From assembly GCA_002314675.1 (NCBI GenBank), contig DCGZ01000103.1, positions 1 to 20,309 on the forward strand: a DNA stretch of 20,309 nt. The letters are read 5' to 3'. Origin of the DNA: Fibrobacter sp. UBA1765. Its GTDB lineage: Bacteria > Fibrobacterota > Fibrobacteria > Fibrobacterales > Fibrobacteraceae. The translations under genes and the position numbers were made by a program. Within the stretch, counting starts at the first letter, position 1, and the number at the start of each line of letters is the position of its first letter. Shown in pieces: positions 16,661 to 20,309 of the stretch. The notes beneath the pieces were generated by a model that was given only the letters and a program-made list of their open reading frames with translations, searched no databases and was not told the origin of the DNA.

Positions 16661-16688
16661 TTGCCAGCTTTTTAAGAATTGCTAACAT
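16661..16688 (+). promoter_or_regulatory. Candidate promoter for the DUF1016 pair
   Basis: TTGCCA (16661-16666), a 16-bp spacer and TAACAT (16683-16688) would start transcription near 16695 and give a leader of about 70 nt that contains the hairpin at 16717-16741. The match is moderate and by eye. Confidence 0.35.
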
Positions 16689-16716
16689 ACATCGCGAGCA
16701 TTACAACAGTCTCCTG

Positions 16717-16750
16717 AACACCTGATAAAAATTCAGGTGTTTTTTGTTTT
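16717..16750 (+). terminator. Intrinsic terminator or attenuator hairpin before the DUF1016 pair
   Basis: AACACCTGA (16717-16725) and TCAGGTGTT (16733-16741) form a perfect 9-bp stem with a 7-nt loop, followed by a T-rich run (TTTTTTGTTTT). This is a canonical Rho-independent terminator. It ends only 14-23 nt before the ATG at 16764, so it either ends the lyase-HAD transcript or acts inside the leader of the nuclease gene. TCTCCT just before the stem is complementary to the AGGAGA ribosome site just after it. Confidence 0.75.
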
Positions 16751-16763
16751 CAAAGGAGATACT

Positions 16764-17813
16764 ATGCCCAGAAAAAATCAAAATAATCTGCCACAGACTT
16801 ACGCTACTTGGATTTCTGAACTCAAGAAGCGTTATGCCCAGTCGCAAATCAAGGCTTCCATTGCTATCAACGGCGAGTTGATTGGCTTTTATTACAGCTT
16901 GGGTCGCGATATTCAGCAGAAACAATTCCAGAATACCTATGGCAGCGGGTTCTATAAAAAACTCAGCGAAGATCTGCGCCGTGTAATTCCAAATGCCAAG
17001 GGGTTTTCGCCGACGACTCTGAAATATGCCGTGTATTTCTACGATTTGTACAAGGATTTTGCAGATGGGCAAAATCGTCAACAACTTGTTGACGATTTAA
17101 ATGGCGGAATTCGTCCGCAACTTGCGGACAATTTGAACGACCGAAATCGTCAACAAGTTGTTGACGATTTGAACAACCGAAATCGTCCACAACTTGTGGA
17201 CGAATTGAAGAAAATCCCTTGGGGACATCATCGCTTTATTATTGATTCTTGTAAAAATTCCCCAAAAAAGGCTCTTTTCTTCGTAAAAAAGACCATTGAA
17301 AACAGTTGGTCCCGTTCTGTATTGCTCACGTTTCTTGATACAGACCTGTATGAGCGTGAAGGTAGAGCCGTTACTAACTTCACAACGACTTTACCTAAGG
17401 AGCAGGGTGACCTGGCTCGTGAATTGACTCGGGACCCGTATTGCTTTGACTTTGTGGAAGTTCGTAGCGATTTTGAGGAACGGGAATTGAAAGACGCTCT
17501 GCTCAAGAATATTGAAATGTTCCTGATGGAACTTGGTCGCGGTTTTGCCTACATGGGGCGAGAATATCGTTTGCAGGTCGGTGAAACTGAACAATTTCTG
17601 GATATGCTTTTTTACAACACCAAGTTGCACTGCTATGTGGTAGTTGAAGTGAAAACAGGGAAGTTTGAACCTGCGTATATTGGACAACTTAGCACTTACG
17701 TGGTGGCCGTGAATCACTTGTTGAAAAGTCCAGAAGACAAGCCTACGCTTGGCATTTTGGTGTGTAAGGACCTGCCCTCTATCAAGGAACTGGAAGATCA
17801 GTTAAATGGATGA
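16764..17813 (+). CDS. DUF1016/YhcG-family PD-(D/E)xK nuclease-domain protein, copy 1
   Basis: This 349-aa protein starts at the ATG with AAAGGAG five bases upstream; a GTG at 16737 lies inside the terminator and is rejected. Residues 10-100 are the DUF1016 N-terminal helical domain (GFYYSLGRDI, GFSPTTLKYAVYFYDLY). Residues 104-150 are four 12-residue repeats of the NRQQLVDDLN type, the last running into the family motif IPWGHH (151-156). Residues 250-337 are the YhcG C-terminal nuclease fold, with D280 in EQFLDMLFYN and E295/K297 in VVVEVKTGKF, then PAYIGQLSTYV. Family members often sit near restriction systems and are candidate nucleases; the biological role is not settled. It stops soon after LGILVCKD and lacks the PMGVATY-type tail of copy 2, so it may be slightly truncated. 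Copy 2 follows after 21 bp. Confidence 0.85.
   Translation: MPRKNQNNLPQTYATWISELKKRYAQSQIKASIAINGELIGFYYSLGRDIQQKQFQNTYGSGFYKKLSEDLRRVIPNAKGFSPTTLKYAVYFYDLYKDFADGQNRQQLVDDLNGGIRPQLADNLNDRNRQQVVDDLNNRNRPQLVDELKKIPWGHHRFIIDSCKNSPKKALFFVKKTIENSWSRSVLLTFLDTDLYEREGRAVTNFTTTLPKEQGDLARELTRDPYCFDFVEVRSDFEERELKDALLKNIEMFLMELGRGFAYMGREYRLQVGETEQFLDMLFYNTKLHCYVVVEVKTGKFEPAYIGQLSTYVVAVNHLLKSPEDKPTLGILVCKDLPSIKELEDQLNG
17071..17206 (+). repeat. Four in-frame palindromic 36-bp repeats
   Basis: Palindromes centred at 17085, 17121, 17157 and 17193 are exactly 36 bp apart. They are CGTCAACAACTTGTTGACG (17076-17094), GTCCGCAACTTGCGGAC (17113-17129), CGTCAACAAGTTGTTGACG (17148-17166) and CGTCCACAACTTGTGGACG (17184-17202). 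Each has perfect arms around one central base. The arms differ between units but always change in matched pairs. They encode QLVDD, QLADN, QVVDD and QLVDE. On the opposite strand the same DNA also reads NRQQLVDDF-like peptides. Confidence 0.92.
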
Positions 17814-17834
17814 ATTCTATTCAAAGGAGATGCT

Positions 17835-18926
17835 ATGCCTAGAAAAAATCCAAGTTCACAAAATACAGTTTCCATTCCGGTAGCTGTTGATACAATCAAG
17901 TCGGCCATTCTGCAAAGCCAGTACATGGCGGCTAGTTCCACCAACAAGATTCAGTTGGCGTTGTACTTTTCAGTGGGACGATTTGTTTCCCTGAATACGC
18001 GTTATGGGCGCTGGGGCGGCAATGCAATCAAGCAGATTAGCGAACGTTTGCAGAAGGAATTGCCCGGTTTGCGAGGCTTTTCGGAACGCAGTATTAAGTA
18101 CATGCGGACATTTTTTGAAGAGTGGAATCCTGCCGAAAAAGAGCCTAATTCGGCAATCGTAATTGCCGAATTGGCGAATTTGAACGAATTTAGCCAATTT
18201 TACGGTTTTGATGCAATTTCATTCACTCATCACATCAATATTTTGACGGGAGCAAAGTCTCGGGAGGAGCGCCTTTTTTACATCGAGCGTTGCGCTAAAA
18301 ATTCCTGGACGGTTGAATTTTTGAAGTCCGAGATCAAGTCTGGCGCTTACCATCACCAGGGGCAAATGTCAAACAATTTTTCTTCCACTTTGAATAGCTC
18401 CCAGTCGGCGCTGCAGGCAATTTCCATGTTCAAGGATGAATACCTGTTGGACTTTATGAATGTGGAGGAACTTGGCGAACGGGATAAATCCCTTGTAGAT
18501 GAGCGCGTTGTTGAGAATGGAATTATCCATAACATCAAAAATTTCATCATGAAATTTGGCAAGGATTTTGCATTCATCGGGAATCAGTACCATCTTGAAA
18601 AGTTCGGTGAAGATCAGTATATCGACTTGCTTTTTTACAATCGCGAGTTGAATGCGCTCGTTGCCTTTGAATTGAAGATGGGAGATTTTAAGCCCGCATA
18701 CCTGGGACAGTTAAGCAGTTACCTTCGCATTCTCGATGACGAAGTGCGCAAACCTCATGAAGAGCCGTCCATTGGAATTGTCCTTTGCAAGAATGCGAAC
18801 AAGGCATTTGTGGAATATGTCATCCAGGATTATAACCACCCGATGGGCGTTGCCACTTACAAGCTGATGCAAGAAAAACTGCAAAAGGTCTTGCCGAATG
18901 AAGAAGAACTGAAGAAGCTGCTGTAA
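17835..18926 (+). CDS. DUF1016/YhcG-family PD-(D/E)xK nuclease-domain protein, copy 2
   Basis: This 363-aa paralogue of the upstream gene has a nearly identical leader (TTCAAAGGAGATGCT before ATG) and the same first codons (MPRKN). The N-terminal DUF1016 domain includes LALYFSVGRFV, GFSERSIKYMRTFFEEW and FTHHINIL (130-137), which takes the place of the WGHH motif of copy 1. The nuclease fold has D264 in YIDLLFYN, E279 and K281 in FELKMGDFKPAYLGQLSSY. The tail includes HPMGVATYKL and LPNEEELKKLL, so it looks full length. The linker at residues 104-120 is encoded by AT-rich inverted repeats (18131-18199). The two genes form one transcription unit, and similarity suggests an old tandem duplication. 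Confidence 0.87.
   Translation: MPRKNPSSQNTVSIPVAVDTIKSAILQSQYMAASSTNKIQLALYFSVGRFVSLNTRYGRWGGNAIKQISERLQKELPGLRGFSERSIKYMRTFFEEWNPAEKEPNSAIVIAELANLNEFSQFYGFDAISFTHHINILTGAKSREERLFYIERCAKNSWTVEFLKSEIKSGAYHHQGQMSNNFSSTLNSSQSALQAISMFKDEYLLDFMNVEELGERDKSLVDERVVENGIIHNIKNFIMKFGKDFAFIGNQYHLEKFGEDQYIDLLFYNRELNALVAFELKMGDFKPAYLGQLSSYLRILDDEVRKPHEEPSIGIVLCKNANKAFVEYVIQDYNHPMGVATYKLMQEKLQKVLPNEEELKKLL
18131..18199 (+). repeat. Inverted repeats in the linker of DUF1016 copy 2
   Basis: The arms at 18147-18157 (AATTCGGCAAT) and 18162-18172 (ATTGCCGAATT) are perfect 11-bp complements with a 4-nt loop. TGCCGAA (18131-18137) can also pair with TTCGGCA (18149-18155), and AATTGGC (18169-18175) with GCCAATT (18193-18199). 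They lie at the same protein position (between N-terminal and nuclease domains) as the 36-bp repeats in copy 1 but have unrelated sequence. Confidence 0.8.
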
Positions 18927-18931
18927 AAATT

Positions 18932-18990
18932 TTCAACCATAAGTTGGAATATTTTACTTGAGAATATCAGTTCGCTGTGTCAAAAACTAA
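18932..18990 (+). pseudogene. HAD 3' end and FISUMP 3'-end relic (scar B)
   Basis: The first part, about 18927-18950 (CAACCATAAGTTGGA), resembles the end of the HAD gene at 16547-16570 (CAACCATTAGTTGGA). Then 18964-18990 reads in frame as ISVRCVKN and TAA. The 23 bases 18970-18992 are identical to 19692-19714 at the end of the intact FISUMP gene, including its stop. No other part of a FISUMP gene remains. Confidence 0.65.
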
Positions 18991-18994
18991 AATT

Positions 18995-19018
18995 TCGTAA
19001 ACAGTGTTTACGATTTTC
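18995..19018 (+). terminator. Likely terminator of the DUF1016 pair
   Basis: TCGTAAACAGTGTTTACGA (18995-19013) is a perfect 19-bp palindrome with one central base. As RNA it can form an 8-bp stem with an AGT loop followed by TTTTCT. The stem is AT-rich, so strength is uncertain. Confidence 0.55.
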
Positions 19019-19058
19019 TAGTAACATCTTTTTATAGTCATGGCGGTGCTGTCGAAAT

Positions 19059-19077
19059 GGGGCAACAGTGTTGCTCC
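19059..19077 (+). repeat. Hairpin upstream of the FISUMP gene
   Basis: GGGGCAAC and GTTGCTCC can pair over 8 bp (one G-T pair) around an AGT loop. There is no T-run. It is about 50 bp upstream of the FISUMP start and next to a possible -35 (TTGCTC at 19071) and -10 (TATAAA at 19092), so it may overlap the promoter. Confidence 0.45.
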
Positions 19078-19127
19078 AATCTGGACAATTTTATAAATTG
19101 AACTTGTTCTTAATTAAGGAGATTTTT

Positions 19128-19712
19128 ATGAAAAACTTTATTGCAAAGATGGGAGCTGTTCTGGTTATGCTTTTGGCTGCATCATCAAGCTATGCAGGGA
19201 CGATGAAGGATAGCCGCGACGGCAAGACCTACAGAACAGTGCAAATAGGCAACCAGACTTGGATGGCCGAGAATCTGAACTTTGCAAGCAAGCAGAGCAA
19301 GTGCTACGACAACAAGGAAAGCAACTGCGACAAGTACGGTCGCCTTTACGTGTGGAGTGAGAAGATGGTCGCAAACGTTTGCCCGAGCGGCTGGCACCTG
19401 CCAAGCAAGGGTGAGTTTGAGACGTTGCTGGAAAATGTAGGAGGCGAAAACACTGCCGGCACTGCCCTTAAGTCCCGCAGCGGGTGGTATAACAACGGCA
19501 ATGGTCGAGACGAATACGGCTTTGGGGCGTTGCCCGCTGGCAACTGCGACGACCTCTTTAACCTGGAGGGTAACATCGCGTTCTTCTGGTCTTCTACGGA
19601 GCGCAGTGAGCTCTTCGCGTACTACCTGAATTTGAACTACAACGACGAGCTCGCCGGCGTGGACTACATCACTACGATCTTTGGTTTCTCCGTTCGCTGT
19701 GTCAAAAACTAA
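19128..19712 (+). CDS. FISUMP-domain secreted protein (TIGR02145)
   Basis: This 194-aa protein starts at the ATG with AAGGAG eight bases upstream; an in-frame start at 19068 is not needed. A signal peptide ends near residue 23 (SSSYA). The FISUMP domain fills the rest: DSRDGKTYRTVQIGNQTWMA (28-47), a cysteine pair (CYDNKESNC), YGRLYVWSEKM, CPSGWHLPSKGEFETLL (85-101), GWYNNGNGRDEYGFGALPAG (119-138), FFWSSTE (152-158) and SVRCVKN at the end. The domain exists in dozens of copies in Fibrobacter succinogenes and is thought to be extracytoplasmic; its function is unknown. This copy is a single-domain form without a lipobox. Its TAA shares bases with the TAG of the convergent acetyltransferase. Confidence 0.92.
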   Translation: MKNFIAKMGAVLVMLLAASSSYAGTMKDSRDGKTYRTVQIGNQTWMAENLNFASKQSKCYDNKESNCDKYGRLYVWSEKMVANVCPSGWHLPSKGEFETLLENVGGENTAGTALKSRSGWYNNGNGRDEYGFGALPAGNCDDLFNLEGNIAFFWSSTERSELFAYYLNLNYNDELAGVDYITTIFGFSVRCVKN

Positions 19713-20296
19713 AAATGTTCCCCCAGCATTTTTTCCATCCAGATCATGTTGTACCATTGCCCGAATTTGTAGGCGCAGTCGTTGAAGGTGCCCACCAGCG
19801 AGTAGCCCATGTGTTCGTGGAATTTCTGGCTGCTGTTGTCCAGGTGGGTGCTGCCTGGTTTTGGCGAAGCGATGCAGGCGTAGGCGTTTAGAATGCCTTG
19901 CTTTTTCAGAGCGTTTTCCAGCTCGTTATACAGGGCACGGCCGTAGCCTTTGCCATGTTCGCTCATCTTGACGTAGATGGATGTTTCTACGCTGCGGCTG
20001 TAGGCGGCTCTGGCCTTGAAAACGCCGGCGTAACAGTACCCGAGAATTTCTGCAGTTCCGTTCAAAGTGCTTGCGGCATTTCCGCCTGCGGCGCATTCCA
20101 AATTTGCAATGTCCATGGCCCGTTCCAGAACCAGGTACGGGTACTTTTCAAGCGTATTCTGGATTCGCCCGGCAAATGTCTTTACCGAGGGCGAGCTGTA
20201 TTCAAATGTGATTGCCGTATTTTCTACATAAGGCTTGTAAATAGCAAGCAATGCCTCGGCATCTTCGATTGTTGCGGAGCGAATGGAATAGGCCAT
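19709..20296 (-). CDS. GNAT N-acetyltransferase (phosphinothricin acetyltransferase-like)
   Basis: This 195-aa enzyme should transfer an acetyl group from acetyl-CoA to an amine. Visible motifs are the N-terminal IRSATIEDAEALLAIYKPYV, the acetyl-CoA binding loop in YVKMSEHGKGYGRALYNEL, and the C-terminal FHEHMGYSLVGTFNDCAYKF then GQWYNMIWMEK, which is the Pat/Bar subgroup pattern. Pat-like proteins often act on amino-acid analogues such as methionine sulfoximine, but the substrate here is unknown. The ATG at 20294-20296 is 13 bp from the window edge, so its promoter is not seen. It is tail to tail with the FISUMP gene and no terminator fits between them. Confidence 0.87.
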   Translation of the reverse strand: MAYSIRSATIEDAEALLAIYKPYVENTAITFEYSSPSVKTFAGRIQNTLEKYPYLVLERAMDIANLECAAGGNAASTLNGTAEILGYCYAGVFKARAAYSRSVETSIYVKMSEHGKGYGRALYNELENALKKQGILNAYACIASPKPGSTHLDNSSQKFHEHMGYSLVGTFNDCAYKFGQWYNMIWMEKMLGEHF

Positions 20297-20309
20297 GTTC
20301 GGAATGTAG

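Noticed and set aside
17071..17206. A 36-bp periodic repeat resembling a CRISPR array
   Set aside because: The repeats vary in sequence, are in frame in a DUF1016 gene, have no unique spacers, and no cas gene is nearby.
1..20309. Transposase, integrase, tRNA or attachment site that would explain the block structure
   Set aside because: No such gene or cloverleaf was recognised on either strand, so recombination between paralogous gene ends is the preferred explanation.

Overview
The window almost certainly comes from Fibrobacter, probably F. succinogenes or a close rumen or gut relative. Two family signatures support this: a FISUMP protein (TIGR02145, 'F. succinogenes major paralogous domain') at 19128-19712, with FISUMP-like C-termini on two large lipoproteins, and a TIGR02147-family HTH protein at 6123-6953. 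A secreted PL14-like polysaccharide lyase and the many lipoproteins also fit. The assignment rests on recognising protein families by eye; no search was run.

Layout. (1) 1-5361, minus strand: an Eco57I-like type IIG restriction-modification pair. A 1002-aa nuclease-methylase-specificity fusion overlaps by 14 bp with a 707-aa gamma-class N6-adenine methyltransferase. A 34-aa ORF with a good Shine-Dalgarno and a gene cut by the window edge follow. (2) 5362-8485: a two-gene operon (TIGR02147 regulator-like protein plus a lipoprotein, ATGA overlap). It is bracketed by two decayed copies of a convergent gene pair: the 5' end of a PL14-type lyase gene (plus strand) and DUF763 gene fragments (minus strand). 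(3) 8489-14164, minus strand: a three-gene lipoprotein operon. Two are large paralogues with serial C...YYxC...W units and a FISUMP-like C-terminus; one is small. A divergent small membrane protein follows at 14234-14758. (4) 14833-16565: an intact PL14-like lyase, then a HAD phosphatase 14 bp downstream. (5) 16764-18926: two tandem DUF1016/YhcG PD-(D/E)xK nuclease-fold genes with near-identical translation leaders. They are flanked by related intergenic segments that both carry the last codons of lost FISUMP genes. (6) 19128-20296: an intact FISUMP gene, tail-to-tail with a GNAT acetyltransferase and sharing stop-codon bases with it.

How it fits together. The region looks like an accessory island assembled in blocks. 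Block edges coincide with repeated gene ends (PL14 5' ends and FISUMP 3' ends), which suggests homologous recombination between paralogous gene ends has inserted, deleted or exchanged cassettes. The RM pair and the DUF1016 pair are nuclease or defence-type genes; the rest are envelope proteins.

The most unusual signal is inside the first DUF1016 gene. Four perfect 17-19-nt palindromes are spaced exactly 36 bp (12 codons) apart. Both arms change together between units, and because each unit is palindromic it encodes nearly the same peptide on both strands. The second DUF1016 gene carries different palindromes at the equivalent inter-domain linker. No tRNA, rRNA, CRISPR array, transposase or integrase gene was recognised.
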